Shown piece by piece: positions 35,501-43,640 of a stretch of DNA of 64,000 nt; position 1 is the first letter of the stretch, and each line of letters starts with the position of its first letter. Under the pieces are notes generated by a model. That model did not search any database and was not told the DNA's origin. It saw only the letters and a list, made by a program, of their open reading frames with translations. A program made the position numbers and the translations under genes. This stretch comes from Arthrobacter sp. 35W. GTDB taxonomy: Bacteria > Actinomycetota > Actinomycetes > Actinomycetales > Micrococcaceae. The stretch spans positions 992,001 through 1,056,000 of the forward strand of contig NZ_KI519454.1 of NCBI RefSeq assembly GCF_000482545.1, in the 5' to 3' direction.

Positions 35501-36320
35501 GAAGCGCTATGCGTACCGAAAGCGATTGCCGTACGATGTGGTGCTGGCCACCTCAATGCTCCAAGTGGGCGTGGACGTCACCCGTTTGGGGCTGATGCTG
35601 ATGATCGGGCAGCCGAAAAACACCGCCGAGTACATCCAAGCCTCCTCCCGAGTCGGGCGCGACGCCTCCCGTCCTGGCCTAGTGGTCACGCTGGGTAACT
35701 GGGCGCGTCCAAGGGATTTGGCACACTTTGAACAGTTCCGCCACTACCACGAAACCTTCTATTCACAGGTGGAGCCGCTGTCGGTGACGCCGTATTCCTA
35801 CACCTCTATCGACCGGTCCCTCGACGGAGTGCTCGTCAGCGCCGCCCGAGTATCCGACGCAACCCGAGCTGAAGGCCTCTCACCAGAACGAAGCGCTTGG
35901 CGCGTTGACGACACCCTAGACCGACTCAACCAGCTGATCGACCAGATCGTGGAGAGGGCCAAGATCGCCGGCGGCGAGGAAGCCGCGCACGTGGTCGAAG
36001 AACGGCTGAAAAACCGTCGTGACCAGTGGTCCAAGCGACGTGCGGTAGTCCAGAAGAAGCACCACCAACTTGTTTACGAGAAGATTCCAGATGGCAAGGC
36101 GGGCGAATTCAGCCCTCTGCTGCTCTCCCCAGAGAGCCAGCGCGCCGATGTGGGTATAGCGGACAGCCCCCCGTTCGTCGTCGCGAATTCGATGCGTGAA
36201 GTACAGCCAGAGATCAACCTGCTCGTTACGCCCAAAATGGAAAATCTTATGTCGTGGGAACTTCAGGATGAACCGGACTGGGTGCTTGCGCCCACACAGG
36301 ACGGAGAATCTGATGACTGA
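32547..36320 (+). CDS. drmA: DISARM helicase DrmA
   Basis: About 1257 residues. This core DISARM superfamily 2 helicase has an atypical Walker A FPTGGGKTEAYLG (near residue 493), DEXH-like QDELHLITG (near 750), and C-terminal lobe motifs LQVGVDVTRLGLML (near 1004) and IQASSRVGRD (near 1031). DrmA pairs with DrmB to bind and scan DNA. The first candidate start is TTG at 32547, overlapping the drmMI stop. GTG 32601 or TTG 32604, with CGGAG upstream, are alternatives; the conserved family region begins soon after (LTDILERELLGP). It overlaps drmB by 8 nt. Confidence 0.92.
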   Translation: MIAETGTSGPQRVPFPEYVLTNVPDGSSWIDRENLTDILERELLGPAHGDDELLDAQPDALYLVGRIAPAKLVGKGGVTLAEDAEGVADEDIVPAGESDLGRGVPAVQENEMAGSDDEGAEDVPLRRGLMIPASMGLRFQLGLDVEHVVIRAEWGTYRSEETDEVTPSGRQKRKFRRTQHAHPVIVPVGTLQAGKTEDFPLEDSILVRVDVMDYEGKRIVEAALCNDRETPRQIPVDAWLYQTKLYVEADPNRPQKDVFLPVTDILAEPRLDGEPELARLQLQYRDRLEFGIGRTCSVDWTVAKGARRATQVRTTWLPVSETPQTKARDIDGALLDMKKLDIVSIPELDAGLRPIVDGYQKWLAGQKLRAAELPAHLQDVAAEAIQDAGVVAKQLERGLDFLLGDAEALRCFRFMNRVMADQRVQSQVAELRASNPKLSLNAAKSEVLALGPRAHSWRTFQLAFVLMQLEALSRPGLKRRSSPMAKAELLFFPTGGGKTEAYLGLAAFTFAIRRRQGVIDGVDGRIDGNSGVAVLMRYTLRLLTAQQFQRATALVCAAEVARREDEATWGEEPFRIGLWVGTAVSPKRYDEAAEQLAEANEGRKYGLTVLQLQRCPWCGTQIEPKNVKGDDARRRIRVYCGDDFGDCPFSEGAQGGSEGLPVLTVDEEIYRLAPSFVIATVDKFARLAREGEAAALFGYVRKWCERHGYVHDDQHKICAIDIGGKHPARKGLPSASVRATDRLRPPDLIIQDELHLITGALGTAVGAFELAVDVLTTWKDAAGNSIRPLVVASTATVRNAAEQIKALYGRRVTIFPPQVLGVSDTYFSKEVSVTPRTPGRRYIGISTTGVRLTSAEIVVASTLLSAGQVLMDQAQPPVEDKPASADPYMTLVGYFNATRELAGMARYIADDVQTAVKRRRPGKQFPARYGTDPTGLNVAELTSRVSSSDITGTLDQMGVAFEHKWDSTAGGKERAAEAKAAREAGKRYAYRKRLPYDVVLATSMLQVGVDVTRLGLMLMIGQPKNTAEYIQASSRVGRDASRPGLVVTLGNWARPRDLAHFEQFRHYHETFYSQVEPLSVTPYSYTSIDRSLDGVLVSAARVSDATRAEGLSPERSAWRVDDTLDRLNQLIDQIVERAKIAGGEEAAHVVEERLKNRRDQWSKRRAVVQKKHHQLVYEKIPDGKAGEFSPLLLSPESQRADVGIADSPPFVVANSMREVQPEINLLVTPKMENLMSWELQDEPDWVLAPTQDGESDD

Positions 36321-38340
36321 ATCACTCGAAGCTGTCGAGGTGTTAGATCCTCTTGGCGACTTGGACGCTGCTGACTCCCAATCGGCGACCAAGAACCGCG
36401 CCAAAGTAGGGTCCGCACGGCCGTCGTCGTTACTCTACACCTATGGTCCGGGAGCCACTATGGACCTCCCGTCCTTCACTATCATGCCCGCCGGCCTGGA
36501 CGATTGGGAGCGTATTTGGGCTCGGCGAGGATCAGTGCCGACGGTGCATGCACCCCGACTATTGGACGCAGTCAAGGTTCATCTAGGTCCGCAGGTGTCT
36601 GAACTAAGGCCATTCCCATGGGCCCCAAAGCCGACGTCACACAGCAGGGAAGGCGACGATTTGGGCGTGCCTGCACGCGTGTTCCCGCAGTGGCTGCGCT
36701 GCACCAACTGCGACATTCTTGCACCTCTCACTCGGTACGCATATCGGAATACCAATCCCTTCCGACCCGACCAGGCACGATTTGAGCATGAGAAGTGTCC
36801 CGGTCGCAATGGACGGATCTCAAAAAGGCCGATGCCGGCTGTTCCTGCCCGCTATTTGCTTGCCTGCCAGGACGGTCACCTTGATGAGTTCCCCTATAGC
36901 TGGTGGGTGCATGAGGGGGCTAGGTGCGCGGCTGCAGACGTTCCCAGCCTGGCCATGCATGATCGGTCCCTGGGCAAAGGCGCGTCGGCAACGATCGAGT
37001 GCCGAGCGTGTGGGCTGAAACGCCCAATGAATCAGGCTCAGGGCGAAGCTGGCGCTGCCAAGATTCCTCGCTGCCGTGGACGGCATCCCCACCTTGGACT
37101 ATTTGATAAGAATGGCTGCCCTAATGCCACCAAGCTGATGCTTCTTGGTGCCTCAAACCTGTGGTTCCCTGCCAGCCTATCGATCATAGTCATGCCCGAG
37201 TCCACCACCGAGACTCATGAGACGGTAGCCGCCGAACTCCTCAAAGCGGCCGGGCCCAAGCGTGTCGAGAAGTATGGGACCAATCTTGGAAAATGGCGCG
37301 AGTACCTGGACGAAGAGGAATCTCCTCTGGCTAGCCTGTCGGACGGAGACCTCGCCGCAGCGATCGCCCACCTATTGGAACCACCGCCGTCGGAGGAGGA
37401 ACTGGCCGAACAACGGCGAACCTTCGATCCCGTCAGCCTGCTCGTCCCGGAATGGAATTTTCTCCAGCGTGACCCGCTTGGAAAATTGCACAAGGCAGAT
37501 GGGAAGAGTGGCTTGGTGTTGTCGCCACCGGATGGGGGAGTGCACCCTGGTCTAACCGCCAAGCACGTCACCCGCGTTATGGCCATCGACAAACTACGCA
37601 AAGTCAATGCAGTCCTCGGTTTCACACGCATTGATGAGATGGAACGTGCAAACGACATCGGCCAACGTCTAGTCCATCTGAGCCGCAGTGGCCGCCCGGC
37701 CTGGACGGTTTCTACGGAGGATCGCGGAGAAGGCATATATCTGCAACTTGATGAAGAAGCCGTGGCCGCCTGGGAAGCGAAGGTTGAGAACCCGGATCCG
37801 AATAGTTTGTGGTCGGCCCATACGGCCGCCCACAAACGGAACTTCGACGCGCGCTTTTCCGACACCGCGAAGGACATTGATCATCTAAGTCGCTTCCGTC
37901 CTGCACGCTATTGGCTGATGCATACACTCGCCCACGTCCTCATCCGCGAAATGGCCATGTACTCCGGATACTCAGCGGCATCGCTATCCGAACGGATCTA
38001 TGCCTGGAAGCACGAGGGGGAACGACCTCCAGCAGCTGGTTTGCTGATCGTGACGACAGCGTCAGACTCCGACGGTACGCTCGGTGGGCTGGTCCAACTT
38101 AGTGCTAGAGACAACCTCGAACGTGTGATGAATAAGGCGCTCGGACGGGCCCGACGCTGCTCATCTGACCCGGTTTGCGCGCATCGGACACCGAAGGACC
38201 CCGAAGAGTTCCTCCACGGAGCTGCATGCCACACTTGTGCCATGGCGTCCGAGACCTCGTGCGAACGAGCGAACCGCTTCCTCGATCGCCGGTTCCTCGT
38301 CGATTTGCCGGGGTCGGTGGGACTTGGCTTCTTCAACTGA
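36313..38340 (+). CDS. drmB: DISARM protein DrmB (DUF1998)
   Basis: 675 residues. DrmB carries the DUF1998 domain and zinc-binding cysteines: WLRCTNCD near residue 121, IECRACGLKR near 232, and a C-terminal cluster with RARRCSSDPVCAHR and GAACHTCAMASETSC. The family forms a complex with DrmA, where it helps recognise foreign DNA ends. The start is ATG 36313, with GGAG 6 nt upstream; longer in-frame extensions into drmA lack support. It is 10 nt from the drmC start. Confidence 0.92.
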   Translation: MTESLEAVEVLDPLGDLDAADSQSATKNRAKVGSARPSSLLYTYGPGATMDLPSFTIMPAGLDDWERIWARRGSVPTVHAPRLLDAVKVHLGPQVSELRPFPWAPKPTSHSREGDDLGVPARVFPQWLRCTNCDILAPLTRYAYRNTNPFRPDQARFEHEKCPGRNGRISKRPMPAVPARYLLACQDGHLDEFPYSWWVHEGARCAAADVPSLAMHDRSLGKGASATIECRACGLKRPMNQAQGEAGAAKIPRCRGRHPHLGLFDKNGCPNATKLMLLGASNLWFPASLSIIVMPESTTETHETVAAELLKAAGPKRVEKYGTNLGKWREYLDEEESPLASLSDGDLAAAIAHLLEPPPSEEELAEQRRTFDPVSLLVPEWNFLQRDPLGKLHKADGKSGLVLSPPDGGVHPGLTAKHVTRVMAIDKLRKVNAVLGFTRIDEMERANDIGQRLVHLSRSGRPAWTVSTEDRGEGIYLQLDEEAVAAWEAKVENPDPNSLWSAHTAAHKRNFDARFSDTAKDIDHLSRFRPARYWLMHTLAHVLIREMAMYSGYSAASLSERIYAWKHEGERPPAAGLLIVTTASDSDGTLGGLVQLSARDNLERVMNKALGRARRCSSDPVCAHRTPKDPEEFLHGAACHTCAMASETSCERANRFLDRRFLVDLPGSVGLGFFN

Positions 38341-38350
38341 GGGATCTCGG

Positions 38351-39076
38351 GTGCGGGCAGAGGCTCTACGGCAGCTCGGCGCCCTGCTCACGGGGACTGA
38401 GGCCGGCCTTGTTGCCGAGTCGCTAGAGGATGGAGAAAGCCTGACTTCGGCTGTCGGGGCGATCGACGTCGCCAAGCGGCCGGACGTCTCCCGGATCCTT
38501 GGAACGGCGGGCCTACGCTTCGAAGGGGACCTTGTCGCGGCGGTGCTGCGGGGTGTCGAGGGTGCCCGGTCCACGACGCGGGCGGTGGACACGCTGTGGA
38601 CCTCGCCAGGGCACGTCTTTGGTTCTGGTGCCTTGACGACGTCTTTGGTATCGCTGGTCGACAACGCCCGCCAGTCAGTTGTGTGTTCGACTTTCAACTT
38701 CCAGAAGACCTCAGGCATGTGGACCGCGCTCCACGATGCGGCGAGTCGGCCTGGAGTCTCGGTCCGAGCCTATATCGATGCGGAAGCTAGCATCGGTGGA
38801 CGAGGTCCGAGCGCCGACGACGTGGCAGAGTGGCTAGCTCCGGGGGTCGTGCTCCAAACGAAACGGTTCGATGGAAAGCCAGTCCGTAATCACGCGAAGT
38901 TTGTATCCATCGACCACCGTTTCCTCGTCATCACAAGCGCAAACTTCAGCTGGAGCGCCGAGTACGGCAACGTCGAACTGGGCGTTGTCGTCGACGACGG
39001 ACAACTGGCCGAGCGCATCGAAAGTGAACTTCGCGTGGCCGAACCATACCTCTACGAGTGCCTGAAAGGGATATAG
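38351..39076 (+). CDS. drmC: DISARM phospholipase D-like protein DrmC
   Basis: 241 residues. A single HKD-type motif, NHAKFVSIDHRFLVITSANF (near residue 180), marks a phospholipase D superfamily member. In DISARM this is the putative nuclease and is dispensable in some tests of published systems. The start is GTG 38351 because GAGGGA lies 6 nt upstream; the open frame extends further back into drmB without family similarity. It ends the operon, and a truncated DUF262 frame overlaps its last codons. Confidence 0.9.
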   Translation: MRAEALRQLGALLTGTEAGLVAESLEDGESLTSAVGAIDVAKRPDVSRILGTAGLRFEGDLVAAVLRGVEGARSTTRAVDTLWTSPGHVFGSGALTTSLVSLVDNARQSVVCSTFNFQKTSGMWTALHDAASRPGVSVRAYIDAEASIGGRGPSADDVAEWLAPGVVLQTKRFDGKPVRNHAKFVSIDHRFLVITSANFSWSAEYGNVELGVVVDDGQLAERIESELRVAEPYLYECLKGI

Positions 39077-39267
39077 CGCTTGAGGTGCAAACGCGCAGTC
39101 CTCGGGAGCTTTTCGAAGGCAAGGAGCACTACGAAATCCCGGCGTTCCAGCGTCTTTACGCCTGGAACGAGGAGGACCGGATGTTCGCCACTGCCGGGAA
39201 TCTCATCTCCCACGCCCGTGCCGAGACCATCGGCCATCATCGAGTTCGAAATCACGGAGCCGAATGA
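39058..39267 (+). pseudogene. Truncated DUF262 (GmrSD/ParB-like) gene start
   Basis: The frame begins at GTG 39058, overlapping drmC. Its residues 8-33 (LEVQTRSPRELFEGKEHYEI and PAFQRLYAWNEED) match the beginning of DUF262 proteins, which contain a ParB-like nuclease fold and are part of type IV restriction enzymes such as GmrSD. After the YAWNEED motif the similarity stops and the frame ends after 69 codons. A natural protein would be 500 residues or more, so this is a remnant. DUF262 genes commonly neighbour restriction loci. Confidence 0.6.
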
Positions 39268-39606
39268 GCAGTAGCATCTACTAGACGAATGGACCAAAGA
39301 AGGGCCAATGGGGCCAGGACGGCACAAGTGACGACGGGCTCCCGGTTGCAGTGCCATTGGAGGCAGTGGGCAGGAAGCGCTATCTAGCCGATAGAATAAC
39401 AATTCGTCCAGTTGGGACCAATGTGTACCGAAACTAGGAGTTGGCCGATTATACGGGATCCGAGATCGATTCCCATGGTGCTCAGGTTTGAATCTCAACA
39501 TCCGGGGGCATGAACCTGTGTTTTCCTATTACCAGCCAAAAATTGTGTAAGATTGCAACAGATCATAAGTTGCACCATAGGGAAAGTATGAGATAGCTCC
39601 ATATTC
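39268..39606. other. AT-richer spacer after DISARM
   Basis: About 340 bp with lower GC than the DISARM genes. I see no gene, clear terminator or repeat. It separates the DUF262 remnant from the following two-gene unit and may contain that unit's promoter. Confidence 0.4.
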
Positions 39607-40524
39607 ATGAGGGCTGTAGGGGGTAAGTTGTCGACTTCAGTGACTCGCGTAGTCAATTTGTACGCAATGCATGCGCGCTCGGGCAATGATGTATTGGATT
39701 ACAAAGCATTCTTTGAACATCTAGCGCAATTACCTTCCACTTCAACGGCGATCAGAATCACTTCAGAAGTCAATTTCGCTATAGCCGATGCCAAGATGAA
39801 CGGTGACCTTTTCACGGCAAAGATAGTCGCAGGGTCTCCAGATGAAGTTCCGCTGTACTTTGATTACATGACGGGCGTAACTGAGACCGGTTCAACACCG
39901 GATGGCAAGTGGCTTGCTCGCATCTCCAGGGTCGTGATTAAGACTAACCAAGACCATCGCGCCCTGGCTCTTGAGGCTAGTGGTAGCGGTGTCACGGCAA
40001 ATCGCTTGGAGTTGTATTTTCGCCGTCTGGCCGCCGAAATTGGCTGGCTGGACGGACTGACATTTGACCTACCTCCCGTGCCTGCGCCGTCCCTTCGTGA
40101 GGAAATAGAGTCATTCGAAAGAATTCGCGAAGCATCCGCCGCTGTGACGAGACCAAATTTCGACTGGTCAGACTTCGATACAAAGCTTTCTGATTTGGCA
40201 GCTGAATCTGGCGGGCATGTTGCTGAGGCTGTCGTCAGGGCAGGTCGTGGGGAATCCCTGGCGAAGACGGGCGGAATAATTGGCATAATTCTGGGCTCTC
40301 TTAGCGTTCTGAACCCAAGCTTGAAGGGGTTTAGGATTATTGGCCGAAAGAGAGGGGCCAGTAAGGAGGTAACCGTTTCGTCAAAGAAGCATAATCAGCG
40401 TACATTCTTTGAATCGAATATCAGCGACAAATCCGTTGAATTCGACACGAAAATGCTTGCCGCCGCTGAAGATCTCATACAGTTGACTCCAAAGACGCTT
40501 TTGGATAGCCAGCAAGGCGAATAG
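39607..40524 (+). CDS. Soluble protein of unknown function, pair partner 1
   Basis: 305 residues with no recognised domain and no signal peptide or membrane span. The N-terminal half looks like an alpha/beta domain (VVNLYAMHARSGNDVLDYKA, RISRVVIKTNQDHRALALEA). The C-terminal half is charged, with GRGESLAKTGGIIGIILGSL. The start is uncertain: ATG 39607 has little ribosome binding site, while TTG 39628 follows AGGGGG closely. Base composition is clearly more AT-rich than the DISARM genes, which suggests separate transfer. The next gene encodes a four-helix membrane protein 26 nt downstream, a soluble-plus-membrane layout like Kiwa (KwaB/KwaA), although I do not see sequence identity to KwaB. 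Confidence 0.6.
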   Translation: MRAVGGKLSTSVTRVVNLYAMHARSGNDVLDYKAFFEHLAQLPSTSTAIRITSEVNFAIADAKMNGDLFTAKIVAGSPDEVPLYFDYMTGVTETGSTPDGKWLARISRVVIKTNQDHRALALEASGSGVTANRLELYFRRLAAEIGWLDGLTFDLPPVPAPSLREEIESFERIREASAAVTRPNFDWSDFDTKLSDLAAESGGHVAEAVVRAGRGESLAKTGGIIGIILGSLSVLNPSLKGFRIIGRKRGASKEVTVSSKKHNQRTFFESNISDKSVEFDTKMLAAAEDLIQLTPKTLLDSQQGE

Positions 40525-40550
40525 ATCGTGATTCATGATGGAGGCTGTTG

Positions 40551-41222
40551 ATGAGCTTTCTGAAACTCGCAGTTCTACCGCGATGGCGAGCGATCCTTGT
40601 TCACAAGAATTTGTGGATTTCAGCAGTCTTCGGTATTCTTGTTTGGATTAGTCTCACCTTTTTGTCCATCCCTCCAATTGCGCAAAGCGTTCTGGTTCGC
40701 GATGCAACGCCTTTGGTCGTCGCTTTTACTTCTATGGGCTTTGGTGTGTCAATAACCGCTGTCGCACTTGTTCTAGCGCTTCCGTTGAATCGGGCCGTGG
40801 GGTTGACCATTGTAAATTCCGTTGGCGGGGAACCAGTGGGCATAGTGAAAGTCTCTGAGAGACTCATTGCCCGGAACCCGACCACAGGTGTTGTTTATGA
40901 AAAGATACCTGGAAATCGAAGCCAGACAGGTTACCTAAATTTGGTGTTTACCTTTGTTTGGACTGCAATGGCAAATGTCTGGGCAGCGTTGGCTGCAATC
41001 GTGGCGACTGTTTTGAATGGAAATTCTGAGCTGTTGACTTCGGGGTTTACTTTTGGTCATCTCTTGACGGCAATAGTGGCAGCTTTCTTGGTCTATGCCA
41101 CGATGCAATTATTTTCCGCTCTATTGACGGTCTATCAGGTTGCCAAACTTTTTCAGAGTTTCTCAATTCTTGAGATTGAGGAAAACGGGCGGAATGGAAG
41201 TGTGAGCGGCGACTCAGTGTAA
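40551..41222 (+). CDS. Four-helix membrane protein, pair partner 2
   Basis: 223 residues. Four hydrophobic segments: LWISAVFGILVWISLTFLSI, PLVVAFTSMGFGVSITAVAL, LVFTFVWTAMANVWAALAAI and LTAIVAAFLVYATMQLFSAL. A soluble loop lies between helices 2 and 3. The start is ATG 40551, with GGAGG 6 nt upstream; the preceding TTG is less likely. No family is recognised. It follows the soluble partner closely and shares its low GC, so the two probably moved together and act together at the membrane. Confidence 0.65.
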   Translation: MSFLKLAVLPRWRAILVHKNLWISAVFGILVWISLTFLSIPPIAQSVLVRDATPLVVAFTSMGFGVSITAVALVLALPLNRAVGLTIVNSVGGEPVGIVKVSERLIARNPTTGVVYEKIPGNRSQTGYLNLVFTFVWTAMANVWAALAAIVATVLNGNSELLTSGFTFGHLLTAIVAAFLVYATMQLFSALLTVYQVAKLFQSFSILEIEENGRNGSVSGDSV

Positions 41223-41509
41223 TTGTTTGATTTAATGTATTTGTTTCTTTTGGGCTTCCGAGATTGGTCGAGCATCCGCCAACTCGGCCAGCCATACCGG
41301 GGACTCGCAATGCCGCATGGTGGCTGCAGGCCAAGATCGGTTTCCCTTTCAAGGTTAAATGGTTCCTCCCAGTCGTTCTTGTCTAAAGTGAATTTATGGT
41401 TGGGTTTTCGGAAAAGGGCGCATGGCCCGTCGTCCGACTCCCGCTCCGGTTGTTCGCGAGGTTGATTCCGGCGTCCTGTCACGGTGGTCGCGGTCGACGT
41501 GGAAGAGGG

Positions 41510-41776
41510 TCGTTCCCGGTGCGGTGGGACCGGATCATCCTGCTGGTTGGGCTCTACCGTGCCCCGCCGGAGAACGCGATCCTGCTTTGCGGTGACCACG
41601 AGTTCCAGATCCAGGCGCTGGACCGAACCGCTCCACTGCTGGCGATGCAGATAGGGGTGCCGGATAAGTGCACCCGCGGCAACGTCCGCCATGGCACCAG
41701 GGCTTTGTTCGCTGCCCTGGGTGGTGTCATTGGCTAGCTCACGGAACCTGCAAATCCGCCTGCACCCAGAAGGCGT
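41510..41776 (+). pseudogene. IS630-family transposase remnant, upstream piece
   Basis: In the frame ILLVGLYRAPPENAILLCGD and FQIQALDRTAPLLAMQ, then VRHGTRALFAAL, this stretch matches the centre of IS630 transposases (usual pattern: DEKSQIQALDRT, HGTTTLFAAL). The expected DEKSQ is DHEFQ here, so a catalytic region is altered, and a stop follows at 41735. The remainder continues after the inserted ISL3 element. Confidence 0.7.
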
Positions 41777-41784
41777 TCTTGTCC
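41777..41784. repeat. 8-bp target-site duplication (left)
   Basis: TCTTGTCC directly before the ISL3 element. The same eight bases follow the element at 43353-43360. Eight base pairs is the usual duplication length for the ISL3 family. Confidence 0.85.
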
Positions 41785-41963
41785 GGCTCTTCGTAATTGG
41801 GCATGGTTGGCCGGCTTTTCCCGGTACGGCCGATGGCCTCCCGCACTGAGCAGATTGCGCAACCGGTAGTCCGGGAAGTTCCTGAAGCCCCGGGCAATCC
41901 GCCGCGTCGCGGGCTGTGCCGGCCGGCGCTCTGGCGGCGTGGCGTTGCCCCGGATAGGCGTCA

Positions 41964-42013
41964 GGGTCTCTTTGAATGGGTAGCGACCAAGCTTCCAATT
42001 CAATAAGAGACCC
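41964..42013 (+). promoter_or_regulatory. Leader hairpin before the ISL3 transposase
   Basis: GGGTCTCTT plus TGAAT (41964-41977) pair with ATTCA and AAGAGACCC (41998-42013), with a 2-nt bulge. The stem covers the AAGAGA ribosome binding site 4 nt before the transposase ATG, so it may limit transposase translation. Confidence 0.5.
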
Positions 42014-42017
42014 CGAC

Positions 42018-43340
42018 ATGAACAATGCTACGTGCTGCCCGGGCACGCGGTGGTGTCCGCGCGCCGACGCCCTTCTGGGCCTGGAAGGCATCCACGTCCT
42101 CGCCGTCAAGAGCACCGCCCGCGGGCAGGTCATCACCGTGGAGACCGGCCAGGATCTGGCGGCGTGCCCTGCCTGCGGTGTGGTGGCCATTGGCCACGGC
42201 CGCCGTGTCAGCCGCCTTCACGACACCCCCGCCCACGGCCGTCCGGTGCGCCTGGAGTGGGCCAAGCGGGTGTGGCGGTGCGCGGACCCCGACTGCCCGT
42301 ACGGCACGTTCACCGAAACGCATCCACTGGCGCCGGCAAAGGCGAAACTCACCACCCGGGCCGTCAGCTGGGCCACGGACGCGCTGTCCCGGTACGACAC
42401 ATCGGTCTCGGCCCTGGCGCACCAGCTCGGCGTCTCCTGGCACACGCTCTGGAAACCCGTCAAGGCCGAGGCGGAACGGCGCACCACCACTGCCGGCCGG
42501 CTCGCCGGTGTTGACGCGCTGGGGGTTGATGAGCATGTCTGGACCCACACCGGGTTCCCTGGAGCCGGCATGGTCACCGGCATCATCGACCACACCCGCG
42601 ATGAACACGGTGTCGTTCACGCCCGGCTGCTGGACCTGGTCGAAGGCCGCTCAGGGAAGACGTCCGCGGACTGGCTCAAGGCACAAACCCCGGAATTCCG
42701 GGCCGGCATCAAGACCGCCACCTTGGATCCGTTCCGCGGCTATGCCAACGCGATCCGCGACGAACTTCCCGACGCAGTGCAAGTCCTGGACGCGTTCCAC
42801 GTCGTGAAGCTTGCCTCCACGATGGTTGATGAGGTCCGCCGCAGGGTGCAACAGGACACGATCGGCCACCGCGGCAGGAAGGGCGACCCGTTGTTCCAGA
42901 TCCGGCGCTCACTACAGATCGGGGTCGAGCACCTCAGCGACAAACAGATCGCCCGGCTGGATGAGAAGCTCGAAGCCGGGGACCCGAACCATGAAGTCAC
43001 CCTCGCCTGGCAGTGCTACCAACAAGTCCGCGCCGTCTACCACGCACCAGAGGAACGAGGCAGAGAACTCGTAGCCAAAGCCTTGGCCGGATTCCCGTCC
43101 TGCCCGATCCCGGAAATCGCCCGGCTCGGACGGACGCTGAAGTCCTGGAAGCAGGAGATCCTTGCCTACTTCCTTACCAAGGGTGCCTCCAACGGGCCCA
43201 CCGAAGCCATCAACGGTGTCATTGAGACGACGCGGCGGATTGCCCGGGGCTTCCGCAACTTCCCGGACTACAGATTGCGCAATCTGCTCAGTGCCGGCGG
43301 CTACCGCCCATATCGGAACAAACCCGCCAGCCATGCCTAA
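42018..43340 (+). CDS. ISL3-family transposase
   Basis: 440 residues. An N-terminal zinc-finger part (CPACGVVAIGHGRR...CADPDCPYGTF) is followed by a DDE-type core with GVDALGVDEHVW, TLDPFRGYANAI and AFHVVKLAS, and a conserved end TRRIARGFRNFPDYRLRNLL. Length and motifs are complete, so the enzyme could be active. The start is ATG 42018; an upstream in-frame extension lies within the leader hairpin. It is the only gene of the element. Confidence 0.92.
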   Translation: MNNATCCPGTRWCPRADALLGLEGIHVLAVKSTARGQVITVETGQDLAACPACGVVAIGHGRRVSRLHDTPAHGRPVRLEWAKRVWRCADPDCPYGTFTETHPLAPAKAKLTTRAVSWATDALSRYDTSVSALAHQLGVSWHTLWKPVKAEAERRTTTAGRLAGVDALGVDEHVWTHTGFPGAGMVTGIIDHTRDEHGVVHARLLDLVEGRSGKTSADWLKAQTPEFRAGIKTATLDPFRGYANAIRDELPDAVQVLDAFHVVKLASTMVDEVRRRVQQDTIGHRGRKGDPLFQIRRSLQIGVEHLSDKQIARLDEKLEAGDPNHEVTLAWQCYQQVRAVYHAPEERGRELVAKALAGFPSCPIPEIARLGRTLKSWKQEILAYFLTKGASNGPTEAINGVIETTRRIARGFRNFPDYRLRNLLSAGGYRPYRNKPASHA

Positions 43341-43352
43341 TTACGAAGAGCC

Positions 43353-43360
43353 TCTTGTCC
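43353..43360. repeat. 8-bp target-site duplication (right)
   Basis: TCTTGTCC immediately after the ISL3 right end, matching 41777-41784. Confidence 0.85.
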
Positions 43361-43640
43361 TTCTTCAGGCACGTCGCCCGCGCCCCCAGCTTTGGAATGC
43401 ACGTGGTGATGGACAACTGCGTCGCCACTGGAAAGCCGAGGCGAAGGCTTGGCTGGCGGAGAAGTCGCAGTTCCACGTCCACCCCACACCGATGTCGGGG
43501 TCGTGGCTGAACATGGTGGTGATCTGGTTTTGAATCATCGAGCGAAAGGCCATCCAGCACGGCACGTTCACCTCCAGCACTGATCTGATGTGCAAGATCC
43601 GGGCGTTCATCACTGGCGGGAACAAAAGCCCCACCCCTAC
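43361..43640 (+). pseudogene. IS630-family transposase remnant, downstream piece
   Basis: FFRHVARAPSFGMHVVMDN and, in a shifted frame, KAWLAEKSQFHVHPTPMSGS plus WLNMVVIWF match the C-terminal half of IS630 transposases (usual: HLVMDNYATHK, HFTPTSGSWLNQVERWF). A stop follows WF, and the frame resumes as ERKAIQHGTFTS. Frame breaks show that the transposase was dead independently of the ISL3 insertion. Confidence 0.7.

Larger units (their letters stand above)
41785..43352 (+). mobile_element. ISL3-family insertion sequence, 1568 bp, with chimeric long inverted ends
   Basis: Terminal GGCTCTTCGTAATT (41785-41798) is mirrored at 43339-43352, and both ends are flanked by TCTTGTCC. The left 125 bp (41785-41909) are an imperfect reverse copy of the right 125 bp (43228-43352), including the last codons of the transposase. 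The left end therefore appears to come from the right end of a related copy. The element sits inside an IS630 remnant; removing it and one TCTTGTCC restores the reading frame FLSFFRHVAR of that transposase. Confidence 0.88.
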
